Origin: UBA877 sp035506155
GTDB taxonomy: Bacteria > Chloroflexota > Anaerolineae > Anaerolineales > Villigracilaceae
DNA: 46,545 nucleotides
Assembly (NCBI GenBank): GCA_035506155.1
Contig: DATJPX010000030.1
Location: 1 to 46,545 of the forward strand
Direction of reading: 5' to 3'
Each line of letters opens with the position of its first letter. Within the stretch, counting starts at the first letter, position 1. Positions 24,039 to 31,518 of the stretch are shown piece by piece. The translations under genes and the position numbers were made by a program. The notes beneath the pieces were generated by a model. It was not told the DNA's origin. It ran no database searches and saw only the letters and a program-made list of their open reading frames with translations.

Positions 24039-24857
24039 ATGCAAAAGACCCAAACCCTCGTAAATCGTTGCCTGGTCATTCCCTTCGCCCTGGCGCTTTT
24101 GATTGCCGGAAGCGGCTGTTCGCCCGTACAATCGACCCCCATGCTCCAAACAAGGGTGGTGACCCAGGTGGTCACCCGTTTCGTGACCCAGGATGTCACC
24201 CAGGAGGTGACCCGCGTGATCGGGGTTCCCGTGACAGTCACGCCTGGCCCAACCCCGACTCCCACCTCCACGCCGGACCCATCCACGCCCAGCTCTTCCG
24301 GGCTGCCACTGGCCACGCTGCCGCAGTATACCGATTGCCTGCATGGGCCGGCAACCTATTTCACTTATAAAACCAGCTTCCCGGCCGGACAGCAGGTGGA
24401 AGTGGTAGGACGCAGCGAGGACAGTTCCTGGATCGATATCGAGGAGGTGGGCGACTGGAACTCCTGCTGGATCCAGGCCGGCCAGGCACAGCTCGAAAGC
24501 GGCCAGGTGGAAGATCTTCCTACCGTCACCACCATGCTGCCCAAAAGCGAATATGAATTCGGCTCTCCCAGCGCGAACGCCAAACGGGCCGGAGACGTGG
24601 TGACTGTTTCATGGAAGGCCGTCTACATGTCGGCGGACGAGGTGCAGGGTTATTTGATCGACGCCTATGTCTGCCAGGGTGGGCAGCTTGTCCACCTGCC
24701 GGTTTTCGTGAGTGAGACGTATGCCAAAAATACCGGCACCATTTCGGTGCAGATCAAGGATGAAGCCGGCTGTGCCGGGCCTTCCACCGCCCACATTGTC
24801 TCGGTCGGCAGGCGCGGGTTTGCGGAGTGGGAGAAAATATTCTGGCCGGCGCAGTAA
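24039..24857 (+). CDS. Lipoprotein B of the tandem family
   Basis: 272 residues from ATG 24039 (MQKTQTLVNRCLVIPFALAL). The lipobox is GSGC. The same segments follow in order: Val/Thr repeats (VVTQVVTRFVTQDVTQEVTRVI), Pro/Thr stalk, the SH3-like unit with CLHGPATYFTYKTSF and GRSEDSSWI, and the C-terminal domain (VVTVSWKAVYM, QGYLIDAYVCQGG, DEAGCAG). It is the most diverged copy: the RGY motif reads QGY and the tail VSVGRRGFAEW replaces VEKHGY. It starts 31 bp after the first copy, so the genes are co-transcribed. Function unknown. Confidence 0.82.
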   Translation: MQKTQTLVNRCLVIPFALALLIAGSGCSPVQSTPMLQTRVVTQVVTRFVTQDVTQEVTRVIGVPVTVTPGPTPTPTSTPDPSTPSSSGLPLATLPQYTDCLHGPATYFTYKTSFPAGQQVEVVGRSEDSSWIDIEEVGDWNSCWIQAGQAQLESGQVEDLPTVTTMLPKSEYEFGSPSANAKRAGDVVTVSWKAVYMSADEVQGYLIDAYVCQGGQLVHLPVFVSETYAKNTGTISVQIKDEAGCAGPSTAHIVSVGRRGFAEWEKIFWPAQ

Positions 24858-24983
24858 TTCGGGAAGTACGACGTTTCGCACCGCGGAACCCGTTCCGATG
24901 CATCCAGCCGTTGACCTGACCTTCGAAATGTATTCGTTGTTTCGGTCCATCGACCGGTACCCGCCCCCGGCCCAGGAGAGTCT

Positions 24984-25856
24984 ATGACCCGATCCCCATC
25001 TACCCGCCTGTTGAAGCAGTTCGGCCTGGTGCTTCTATTGGCCTTCGCCTTGAGCGCCTGTGACTTCTCCCTGCCGCTGCCTGTCCAGACGCCGGTCATC
25101 CAGACTGTCCAGGTGACGCAGGTGGTCACCCAGCTTGCGACGCAGGAAGTCACCCGGGAGATCACCCGGGTCGTCGAAGTCCCGGTCACCGTTACGCCGT
25201 CGCTTACGCCGGTATTTTCGCCCATACCGACCCTCTCTCCCAACATCAACCCATTTCCCAGCATTACACCGACTCCCGAGCCGGTGGTCGTCACCGTCAC
25301 CGAACACACCACCTGTCTGTACGGGCCGGGCAGTGTATATCTTTACAAAACCGAATTCGCCGCCTCCACAACGCTGGAAGTCATCGGACGCAACCTGGAC
25401 GGCAGTTGGCTGTACGTGCAGAATATGACCGGCTGGAAGAACCCCTGCTGGCTCGATGCGATCATGGTCCGGATCAATACCGGCGACTTGGCGACCGTTC
25501 CGGTCACCTACTCCATGCTGCTTTATTCGAACCAGTATCAGCCTCCGGTCGCCAACGCGACCCGCGCCGGGAGCGTGGTCACGGTTTTCTGGACGGCGGT
25601 ATCCATGGCAAAGGACGACTATCGCGGTTACCTGGTCGAAGCCTGGGTTTGCCAGGGCGGCACGCAGGTTTTCGTCCCGATCGGATACGTTCCCGCCTAC
25701 GATCAAAATAAAGGCGTGATGGGGATCAATGTGACGGACGAGCCCGGTTGTCTTGCCCCGTCCAGCGCCCGGATCTACTCGGTCGAGAAACACGGGTACT
25801 CGCAGTGGCGAAAGATCGACTGGCCACAGGCGGAAGCGGCGACCCCGACCCCTTAG
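24984..25856 (+). CDS. Lipoprotein C of the tandem family
   Basis: 290 residues; a CCAGGAGAG site precedes the ATG. The lipobox is LSAC. Val/Thr repeats (VVTQLATQEVTREITRVVEVPVTVTP) are followed by a stalk, the SH3-like unit (CLYGPGSVYLYKTEF, GRNLDGSWLYVQ) and the C-terminal domain (VVTVFWTAVSM, RGYLVEAWVCQGG, DEPGCLAP, VEKHGYSQW). It is closer to copy A than to B, so A-C-like ancestry with divergence of B is plausible. The 126-bp gap before it holds no feature. It ends 21 bp before the aminotransferase gene, suggesting a shared transcript. Function unknown. Confidence 0.82.
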   Translation: MTRSPSTRLLKQFGLVLLLAFALSACDFSLPLPVQTPVIQTVQVTQVVTQLATQEVTREITRVVEVPVTVTPSLTPVFSPIPTLSPNINPFPSITPTPEPVVVTVTEHTTCLYGPGSVYLYKTEFAASTTLEVIGRNLDGSWLYVQNMTGWKNPCWLDAIMVRINTGDLATVPVTYSMLLYSNQYQPPVANATRAGSVVTVFWTAVSMAKDDYRGYLVEAWVCQGGTQVFVPIGYVPAYDQNKGVMGINVTDEPGCLAPSSARIYSVEKHGYSQWRKIDWPQAEAATPTP

Positions 25857-25877
25857 CTTCTTTAGAACGGAGAACGC

Positions 25878-27272
25878 ATGTCCGCCTACGCGGAATTCAT
25901 TCAAAAATATCCCGCTTACGATCAGACTCACGACCTCGACGAGCTGCGCGAGCGTGACTATGCCCGCCTGGACCGGCTCGGTCAGGTTTACCTGGACTAC
26001 ACCGGGGGCGGGTTGTACGCCGAGTCCCAGGTGCGCAAACACCAGGAACTCCTCCTGGGCAGCTTGTTCGGGAATCCCCATTCGCTCAATCCGTCCTCCC
26101 AGGCCGCCACCCGCCTGGTGGAGGAAGCTCGTAAATCCGTACTGGCCTTCTTCAACGCCTCGCCCGAGGAGTACGTGGTCGTCTTCACTCAGAACGCCAG
26201 CGGCGCCCTCAAACTGGTCGGGGAATCCTATCCGTTCCGTCAGGGTGATCGGTACCTGCTGACCTTCGACAATCACAACTCGGTCAACGGGATTCGGGAA
26301 TATGCCCATAGCAAGGGCGCCGAGGTGACTTACATCCCGGTGGCTTTGCCGGACATGCGCGTCGACGCGGGAATGCTGGCAGCCTCGTTTGAGCTTGCGG
26401 CGGAAGGCCGTAACAACCTTTTCGCCTATCCTGCCCAGTCCAACTTCTCTTCTGTCCAGCACCCGCTGGAATGGATCGAGCAAGCCCATGCCAGGGGTTG
26501 GGACGTGCTGGTCGACGCAGCTGCCTTCGCCCCGACCAATCCGCTCGACCTGGGGAAGGTCAAGCCGGACTTCGTCCCGCTCTCCTTTTACAAGATGTTT
26601 GGTTACCCGACCGGTCTGGGCGTTTTGCTCGCCCGCAAAGCCGTCCTGGGCAAGCTGCGCAGGCCCTGGTTCGCCGGCGGGACGATCACCGTGGCTTCCG
26701 TCCAGGGCGACAAGTACTACCTGGCCGAGGCTCCGGCCGGTTTCGAAGATGGAACGGTGGACTATCTTAACATCCCGGCGGTCGAAATTGGCCTTAAACA
26801 CCTTGAATCGATCGGTTATGAGCGCATCCATGAGCGCGTCCGTTGCCTGACCGGCTGGCTGCTGGAGCAACTTTCGACGATGAAACACGGCAGCGGGGTC
26901 CCGCTGGCGCGCATTTACGGGCCGCTCTCCATCGAGAAACGCGGCGGTGCGGTGACGATCAACTTCTTCGACCGGGATGACCGTCCCATAGACATTCGCA
27001 CGATCGACCGGCTGGCCAGCGAACACAACATCTCCCTCCGGACGGGCTGTTTCTGCAACCCCGGCGCGGGTGAGATTGCCCTGCACATCTCGAAAATGGA
27101 GCTGGCTGCCTGCTTTGCCCAGCCCGGCCATACCCAGCGCCTGACCTATGACGATTTCCGCACCTGCATTGACGACAAGGCCTCCGGGGCGGTACGCGTT
27201 TCGCTAGGACTGGTCAGCAATTTCGAGGACGTCCAGGCCTTCCTGAAATTCGCCGGGGAGTTGTTGAGCTGA
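25878..27272 (+). CDS. Class V PLP-dependent aminotransferase, MOCOS/NifS-like
   Basis: 464 residues. The PLP-binding Lys is 239 in SFYKMFGYPTGLG, after the LVDAAAFAP block (the aspartate that contacts the pyridine nitrogen). FTQNASGALKLVGESYPF and DNHNSVNGIREYA match the N-terminal domain of molybdenum-cofactor sulfurase. RTGCFCNPGA (Cys391, Cys393) is the sulfur-transfer loop, which MOCOS-type proteins share. The C-terminal MOSC domain of the eukaryotic sulfurase is absent, so only the desulfurase-like part is present. Probable reaction: removal of sulfur from cysteine for delivery to an acceptor. The acceptor is unknown. ATG has CGGAGAAC upstream. Confidence 0.85.
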   Translation: MSAYAEFIQKYPAYDQTHDLDELRERDYARLDRLGQVYLDYTGGGLYAESQVRKHQELLLGSLFGNPHSLNPSSQAATRLVEEARKSVLAFFNASPEEYVVVFTQNASGALKLVGESYPFRQGDRYLLTFDNHNSVNGIREYAHSKGAEVTYIPVALPDMRVDAGMLAASFELAAEGRNNLFAYPAQSNFSSVQHPLEWIEQAHARGWDVLVDAAAFAPTNPLDLGKVKPDFVPLSFYKMFGYPTGLGVLLARKAVLGKLRRPWFAGGTITVASVQGDKYYLAEAPAGFEDGTVDYLNIPAVEIGLKHLESIGYERIHERVRCLTGWLLEQLSTMKHGSGVPLARIYGPLSIEKRGGAVTINFFDRDDRPIDIRTIDRLASEHNISLRTGCFCNPGAGEIALHISKMELAACFAQPGHTQRLTYDDFRTCIDDKASGAVRVSLGLVSNFEDVQAFLKFAGELLS

Positions 27273-27359
27273 GTCGTGGCTCGGAGGACGTCGTTGATGG
27301 GAATGGACCGATACATCCTGATGGAATTGGATTATTTTGAAAAGGTAGTTTAGAGTTCC

Positions 27360-27605
27360 ATGCTGATCCACGAAATCCCCAAAAATTCGGTCACCGTGGC
27401 CGTTTTAGTCTTTGCCTGGTGCGTCTGCCTGCTCGCTGGGGTGACCTTTCTCTGGCAGGCCTCCTTCAGGAAGGCTCCGCCCGGCAAGTCGAAGCTGCGC
27501 AATGCCCTCCAGGGGATTCTTTTCCGCTTCCGCTTCGTCGCCGGGTTGGGATTGCTGGCTCTGGTGGTATACGGTGTGATCTGGGCGCTTACAAATTGGA
27601 AATAA
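27360..27605 (+). CDS. Small two-TM membrane protein
   Basis: 81 residues with two hydrophobic helices (about 10-31, VTVAVLVFAWCVCLLAGVTFLW; and 57-77, VAGLGLLALVVYGVIWAL), separated by a basic loop (RKAPPGKSKLRN). The topology would place the loop on the cytoplasmic side. No recognised family. The ribosome binding site is weak, so the start is uncertain. It lies between the aminotransferase and YwbE on the same strand. Codon choice resembles its neighbours. Function unknown. Confidence 0.6.
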   Translation: MLIHEIPKNSVTVAVLVFAWCVCLLAGVTFLWQASFRKAPPGKSKLRNALQGILFRFRFVAGLGLLALVVYGVIWALTNWK

Positions 27606-27610
27606 TCTTG

Positions 27611-27634
27611 ATGAAAGGCTTGTCGACACGATGA
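27611..27634 (+). CDS. Possible 7-codon leader ORF (MKGLSTR) overlapping ywbE
   Basis: ATG at 27611 opens a 7-codon frame that ends in TGA at 27632-27634, overlapping the ywbE ATG at 27631 as ATGA. ywbE has no close Shine-Dalgarno sequence of its own, so coupling through this mini-ORF is conceivable. It could also be chance. Confidence 0.25.
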   Translation: MKGLSTR

Positions 27635-27852
27635 CACTCGCCCGCCAACCCGAACAACTTGGTAACCGGCGCGCCAATATCAAACCTGGCCTGCGCGTCC
27701 GGATTGTCCTGAAGCAGGACCAATCCACCGGCAAGCTGACCGAAGGCATCGTCCGGGATATCCTGACCAGCTCGCCCACCCACCCGCACGGCATCAAAGT
27801 CCGCCTGACGGACGGGCAGGTTGGGCGGGTCAAGGAGATCCTGGCCCCCTGA
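27631..27852 (+). CDS. ywbE: YwbE-family small protein (DUF2196)
   Basis: 73 residues, the usual length. The conserved core is nearly intact: IKPGLRVRIVLKQDQSTGKLTEGIVRDILTS, then PTHPHGIKVRLTDGQVGRVKEI. The family forms a small beta-rich, RNA-binding-like (KOW-like) fold; its cellular role is not established. It starts at the ATGA overlap with a mini-ORF. About 25 bp separate it from the two-TM protein gene. The family call is confident, the function is not. Confidence 0.93.
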   Translation: MTLARQPEQLGNRRANIKPGLRVRIVLKQDQSTGKLTEGIVRDILTSSPTHPHGIKVRLTDGQVGRVKEILAP

Positions 27853-27943
27853 GCGTGGTTCGTTTTTTCTCCCTCTTCAGAGGGCTGGCCGGGGGAATCT
27901 CTTTCGGAATGGGCGGGATATGGGTATCCGGACGCCTTTCTTT

Positions 27944-27952
27944 TGCTATAAT
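27944..27952 (+). promoter_or_regulatory. Extended -10 (TGCTATAAT) before the DUF711 gene
   Basis: A perfect extended -10 lies 41 bases before the ATG at 27994. The same TTTGCTATAAT word occurs at about 17302 upstream of the DUF6159-like gene. Confidence 0.6.
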
Positions 27953-27993
27953 TGAACCAATCGGAATTGACCGGCGTTCCTGAACAGGAATCA

Positions 27994-29214
27994 ATGAGAA
28001 TCCGCTCCATTACATACTTCTGCAATCCCGGCTGGCCGCTCGACCGGAAAAAACTCGACGCGGCGGGGAAATTCCTCGCCCGGGCCAAGGTTGCCTATGA
28101 GGAGGCTGGCTACGAGGTGCAGACCACCCGCCTGGCGACCATCCCGTTCCTCCAAATCCTCGGGGCGGATAAAATTGGCGAGACTCCCAAACTGGCGGTG
28201 CAGCTTGCGGAGCAGATCCGGCACTTCAAGATTGCCTATGCCTCTCTCGGTCCGGCCCAGCCGGAGGTCCTGGAGAGTTATACGATTATCCCTGAAGCGC
28301 TGGCTGCCGCGCCGGAGGTCTTCTTTTCGGGGGTCATGGCGGACGCCCGCTTCGGGATCTCCTTTCCCGCCCTGGAAGCCTGCGCGGGGGTGATTGCCCG
28401 CTGCAGCTCCATCACCCCGGACGGCTTTGCGAATTTGCGCTTTGCCGCCCTGGCGAACGTCAAACCGGGTTCGCCCTTCTTCCCGGCTGCCTATCACAAC
28501 CTGGATGGACCGGCCTTTTCGTTGGCCACCGAGGCCGCTGACCTGGCGGTGGAGGTATTCACGAACGCCCGCTCGGTCAGCGACGCCCAATGGACGATGG
28601 CCGCCGAAATGGAAAAGCACGCCAAACAACTGGGTGGCGTCAGCGATGTCCTGGCGCACGACTTCGGGCTGGTCTTCGGCGGGATCGATTTTTCGCTGGC
28701 GCCTTTCCCGGCGGAGGCACAATCCATCGGCGCGGCAATGGAACGCCTGGGCGTGCCACGGGCTGGATTGCACGGCTCGCTGGCGGCGGCGGCCATCCTG
28801 ACCGAGGTGATCGAGCGCGCCCGCTTCCCCCGGACGGGTTTCAGCGGCCTGATGCTGCCGGTTCTGGAGGACGCGGTCCTCGCCCGGCGCGCCGCCGAAG
28901 GGACGCTCACGGTAAAAGACTTGTTGCTCTATTCTGCCGTCTGCGGCACCGGCCTGGACACAGTTCCGCTGCCCGGCGACACCAGCGCCGCCCAACTCGC
29001 TGCCCTGTTGTTGGACCTCTCGGCCCTGTCCCTGCGCCTGGACAAGCCGCTCACCGCCCGGCTCATGCCCATCCCCGGGAAGAAGGCCGGCGACCCGACC
29101 AATTTCGACTTCGATTATTTTGCCAACAGTCGGGTCATGGCGCTGGATGCCGAACCGTTGAAGCCGCCCCTGTCGGATTCGCGCCGCTTTACCCTGGCTC
29201 CCCGGCATTCCTGA
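27994..29214 (+). CDS. DUF711 family protein (PFL-like)
   Basis: 406 residues. I chose the ATG at 27994 (MRIRSITYFCNPGWPL), which has CAGGAATC upstream; an upstream in-frame ATG at 27952 overlaps the -10 box and is rejected. The family blocks are IRSITYFCN, VQTTRLATIPF, the GVSDVLAHDFGLVFGGIDFSLAPFP segment, FSGLMLPVLEDAVLA, LLLYSAVCGTGLDTVPLPGD, and C-terminal LDKPLTARLMPIPGKKAGD. DUF711 proteins are related in fold to glycyl-radical-enzyme-like barrels but lack the radical loop; the reaction is unknown. Its promoter is its own and a terminator follows, so it is a single-gene unit. Confidence 0.93.
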   Translation: MRIRSITYFCNPGWPLDRKKLDAAGKFLARAKVAYEEAGYEVQTTRLATIPFLQILGADKIGETPKLAVQLAEQIRHFKIAYASLGPAQPEVLESYTIIPEALAAAPEVFFSGVMADARFGISFPALEACAGVIARCSSITPDGFANLRFAALANVKPGSPFFPAAYHNLDGPAFSLATEAADLAVEVFTNARSVSDAQWTMAAEMEKHAKQLGGVSDVLAHDFGLVFGGIDFSLAPFPAEAQSIGAAMERLGVPRAGLHGSLAAAAILTEVIERARFPRTGFSGLMLPVLEDAVLARRAAEGTLTVKDLLLYSAVCGTGLDTVPLPGDTSAAQLAALLLDLSALSLRLDKPLTARLMPIPGKKAGDPTNFDFDYFANSRVMALDAEPLKPPLSDSRRFTLAPRHS

Positions 29215-29233
29215 TCGGATTTCAGATACACAG

Positions 29234-29259
29234 GAGGCGGCCGATTCGGCCGCCTCTTT
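29234..29259 (+). terminator. Terminator after the DUF711 gene
   Basis: A 10-bp GC-rich stem (29234-29243 with 29247-29256) with an ATT loop is followed by TTT. The T run is short, so strength is moderate. It separates this gene from the convergent regulators. Confidence 0.75.
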
Positions 29260-29264
29260 GCTTG

Positions 29265-29825
29265 TCAGATGTCTTTTTTCCAATATTCCCCGCCCCCGCC
29301 TTCGCGTTCCATCAGCCCGTTTCCAACCAGTTCCCGCCGCAAGGTGGCGGTGTCCGCGTGGAAGTGCGCCAGGATTTCGTTGACCTCTTTTTCGCTGTAC
29401 CTCCGGCCGGGCTCGAAGGCTTTGACCACGTAGCGCAGGATCGCCTCCAGCTTTTTACGCTGGGCAGGGAGCTCCTTCAGGCGCCCGTCCGGCAGGCTGA
29501 AGTCGGCCAGGACCTTGCGGTCGTAGGCATCCATGTCCACATCCTCGGTCGCGGCCGACATCTGCTCGCTCGAGAACAGGCTGCGGGTCGCAGCCCGGAG
29601 GGCCTGCTCGTCCAACTGGTAGACGCTGTAATAGCCTTCCGCCCTGGCGCTGACCAGGCCAACCTCCGCCAGCTTGGAGAGGTGGTGGGAGATTGTGGAC
29701 GGCTTCAGGTCCAGGAGGGCGGCCAGTTCCTCCCCGCTGTAAGGGCGTTGGGCCAGCAGGCCGACGATCTTCAGCCGGCTCGAATCGGCCAGCGCCTTGA
29801 AGAAGGTGACCAATTCCTCGCTCAT
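29265..29825 (-). CDS. ArsR-type HTH regulator with C-terminal DUF2087, second of a pair
   Basis: 186 residues. The N-terminal winged HTH is ArsR-like: LADSSRLKIVGLLAQRPYSGEELAALLDLKPSTISHHLSKL (about 12-52), then GLVSARAEGYYSVYQLD, the wing. No CxC metal site of classic ArsR is present. The C-terminal DUF2087 domain (about 115-180) shows KLEAILRYVVKAFEPGRRYSEKEVNEILAHFHADTATLRRELV and GEYW. It is a paralogue of the gene before it and overlaps it by 4 bases, so the two are translated together and may form a heterodimer. Ligand unknown. Confidence 0.9.
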   Translation of the reverse strand: MSEELVTFFKALADSSRLKIVGLLAQRPYSGEELAALLDLKPSTISHHLSKLAEVGLVSARAEGYYSVYQLDEQALRAATRSLFSSEQMSAATEDVDMDAYDRKVLADFSLPDGRLKELPAQRKKLEAILRYVVKAFEPGRRYSEKEVNEILAHFHADTATLRRELVGNGLMEREGGGGEYWKKDI

Positions 29826-30394
29826 TCCGGCCTCCTCTCGGTATCCTCGGGACGGCGCCAGTATCGGCTCCCGTCGGATTTGCGCTCGAGCATCTGTGCG
29901 TCGATCAGATACCGGCGCAAGGCGGCCGTATCCGGGTTGAACCGCAGCAAGATGGTGTTGACTTCCTTCTCTGTATAGGCATTGCTTGGCTCGAAGGCAT
30001 TCAGAACGTATTCCAGGATGACCCGTAACTTTCCAGCCTGAAGAGGGATTTGTTTAATAGACCCGTCAGGGTTGAGATATCCGGCCAGGACTTTGCGGGC
30101 GTCCTCTTTCATGGTAGAGTCGGGCAGGTAGGCCGGCCGTGTCCCTTCGAGCTGGTGCCGGACGAGGCTTTCCACACCCTGTGTATCCAGTTCGTAGACG
30201 CCGTCCACGCTGCGGATGAGGATGCCGCCGTGTTCCAGGTGGAACAGGTGGCGGATGGTTTCCTGCAACGGCAGGCCGGTTGCCGCGGCGATTTCCGAGG
30301 CCCGCAGCGGCTTCTGGCCCAGCAGTCCGACAATCCGCAGCCGATCGGTATCCGAAAGAGCTTTGACGAAGTCGAGCATTTCTTGGCTGTCCAT
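29822..30394 (-). CDS. ArsR-type HTH regulator with C-terminal DUF2087, first of a pair
   Basis: 190 residues. The HTH (LSDTDRLRIVGLLGQKPLRASEIAAATGLPLQETIRHLFHLEHGG) is followed by a short wing. The DUF2087 domain has KLRVILEYVLNAFEPSNAYTEKEVNTILLRFNPDTAALRRYLIDAQMLER and YW near the end. It is the upstream member of the pair, 4-bp overlap with the second. A 16-bp inverted repeat with one mismatch begins 9 bases upstream of its ATG, a likely autoregulatory operator. The operon is divergent from ilvE, so it may also control ilvE. Confidence 0.9.
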   Translation of the reverse strand: MDSQEMLDFVKALSDTDRLRIVGLLGQKPLRASEIAAATGLPLQETIRHLFHLEHGGILIRSVDGVYELDTQGVESLVRHQLEGTRPAYLPDSTMKEDARKVLAGYLNPDGSIKQIPLQAGKLRVILEYVLNAFEPSNAYTEKEVNTILLRFNPDTAALRRYLIDAQMLERKSDGSRYWRRPEDTERRPE

Positions 30395-30402
30395 AATTTC
30401 AC

Positions 30403-30446
30403 CCGTGTAAAATTAATTAGATGTGTATCGAATTGATTTTACACGG
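30403..30446. promoter_or_regulatory. Inverted-repeat operator for the DUF2087 regulator pair
   Basis: Arms CCGTGTAAAATTAATT (30403-30418) and AATTGATTTTACACGG (30431-30446) match in 15 of 16 positions; the outer 11 bases are perfect. They are separated by 12 bases. The site lies in the divergent region between the regulators (start 30394) and ilvE (start 30546). Confidence 0.65.
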
Positions 30447-30494
30447 AAAAGTCCGGAGAGTCAAGTCGGCCGGAACTGAGCGCCGACCGCGCGG

Positions 30495-30500
30495 TATAAT
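30495..30500 (+). promoter_or_regulatory. -10 box (TATAAT) before ilvE
   Basis: A perfect TATAAT lies 45 bases before the ilvE ATG. No clear -35. The GGAGGTG Shine-Dalgarno sequence is near the ATG. Confidence 0.5.
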
Positions 30501-30545
30501 GTCTAGTCAACTGTACGCCAAAACCATATCTTTGGAGGTGTTTCA

Positions 30546-31460
30546 ATGGAGCCCAGGAATGCCTATTTCCAGGGAAAAATCGTGCCTTATGCCGAGGCAA
30601 AGATCGGGGTCGCCACTCACGCCCTCAATTACGGGACAGCCGTCTTCGGCGGTCTGCGCGCCTACTGGAATGAGGAAAAGAAAAAATTGTTCGTTTTTCG
30701 CCCGCAGGACCATTACCAGCGTTTTTTGAATTCCTGCCGGATGATGTGCATGGAAATCCCCCAGACCCCCGAAAGCCTGACCAAGCTAACCGTGGAACTG
30801 CTGCGCCGGGATGCCTACCAGGAGAACATTTACATCCGCCCGCTGGCTTATAAGGCCGATGAAGGGATTGGTGTCCGCCTGCACGATCTGAAGGATGAAC
30901 TGACCATTTTTGCCGTCCCCTTCGGAAGCTATGGCAAGAACGAGACGAATGCCCACGTGACCATCTCGTCCTGGCGCCGGATTGACGACAACACCATCCC
31001 GGCGCGCGGCAAGATCAGCGGCGCTTATGCCAGTTCGGCTTTGATCAAAACCGACGCGGCCCGGGCCGGTTTCGATGAGGCGCTCGTCCTCAGCCAAGAT
31101 GGTCACCTGACCGAAGGCAGTGCAATGAACATCTTCATGGTCCGGGACGGCGTGCTGGTGACCCCGCCAGTGACCGAGAATATCCTGGAGGGTATCACCC
31201 GCCGGTCGGTCATCGAATTGGCGAAAAACGAACTGGGCATGCAGGTCGTAGAGCGTCGGATCGATCGTTCCGAAATCTATATCTGTGAAGAGTTTTTCCT
31301 GACCGGAACGGCTGCCCAAATCACTGTAGTCACCAAAGTGGACCACCGCCCGGTGGGAACGGGCAGCATGGGACCGGTGACGGAGAAGCTCCGGAATCTG
31401 TTCTGCGACGTGCTTATGGGGAATGCTCCCAAATATGCCAACTGGAACGTGGCAGTCTAG
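30546..31460 (+). CDS. ilvE: Branched-chain amino acid aminotransferase IlvE
   Basis: 304 residues, full length. Family signatures are HALNYGTAVFGGLRAYW (N-terminal), FRPQDHYQRFLNSCRMM, NIYIRPLAYK, and the PLP-binding Lys block ARGKISGAYASSALIKTDAARAGFDEAL. EGSAMNIFMVRDGVLVTPP and EGITRRSVIELA form the C-terminal half, with FFLTGTAAQITVVTKVD near the end. It reversibly transaminates Leu, Ile and Val with 2-oxoglutarate. Strong GGAGGTG site 6 bases from the ATG. A bidirectional terminator follows. Confidence 0.95.
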   Translation: MEPRNAYFQGKIVPYAEAKIGVATHALNYGTAVFGGLRAYWNEEKKKLFVFRPQDHYQRFLNSCRMMCMEIPQTPESLTKLTVELLRRDAYQENIYIRPLAYKADEGIGVRLHDLKDELTIFAVPFGSYGKNETNAHVTISSWRRIDDNTIPARGKISGAYASSALIKTDAARAGFDEALVLSQDGHLTEGSAMNIFMVRDGVLVTPPVTENILEGITRRSVIELAKNELGMQVVERRIDRSEIYICEEFFLTGTAAQITVVTKVDHRPVGTGSMGPVTEKLRNLFCDVLMGNAPKYANWNVAV

Positions 31461-31477
31461 CGGAGAGGCATCCAACC

Positions 31478-31507
31478 AAAAAAGCGCGGCGACCGCCGCG
31501 CTTTTTT
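31478..31507. terminator. Bidirectional terminator between ilvE and the stalked membrane protein gene
   Basis: A 13-bp stem (31478-31490 with 31495-31507) has six A on one side and six T on the other, with a GACC loop. It serves both convergent genes. Confidence 0.92.
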
Positions 31508-31518
31508 AATCCAAGTGA

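Noticed and set aside
25035..27131. 698-codon open frame on the minus strand across lipoprotein C and the aminotransferase
   Set aside because: It is opposite two clearly coding genes with family motifs, has no ribosome-binding site and a low-complexity charged composition typical of GC-rich shadow frames.
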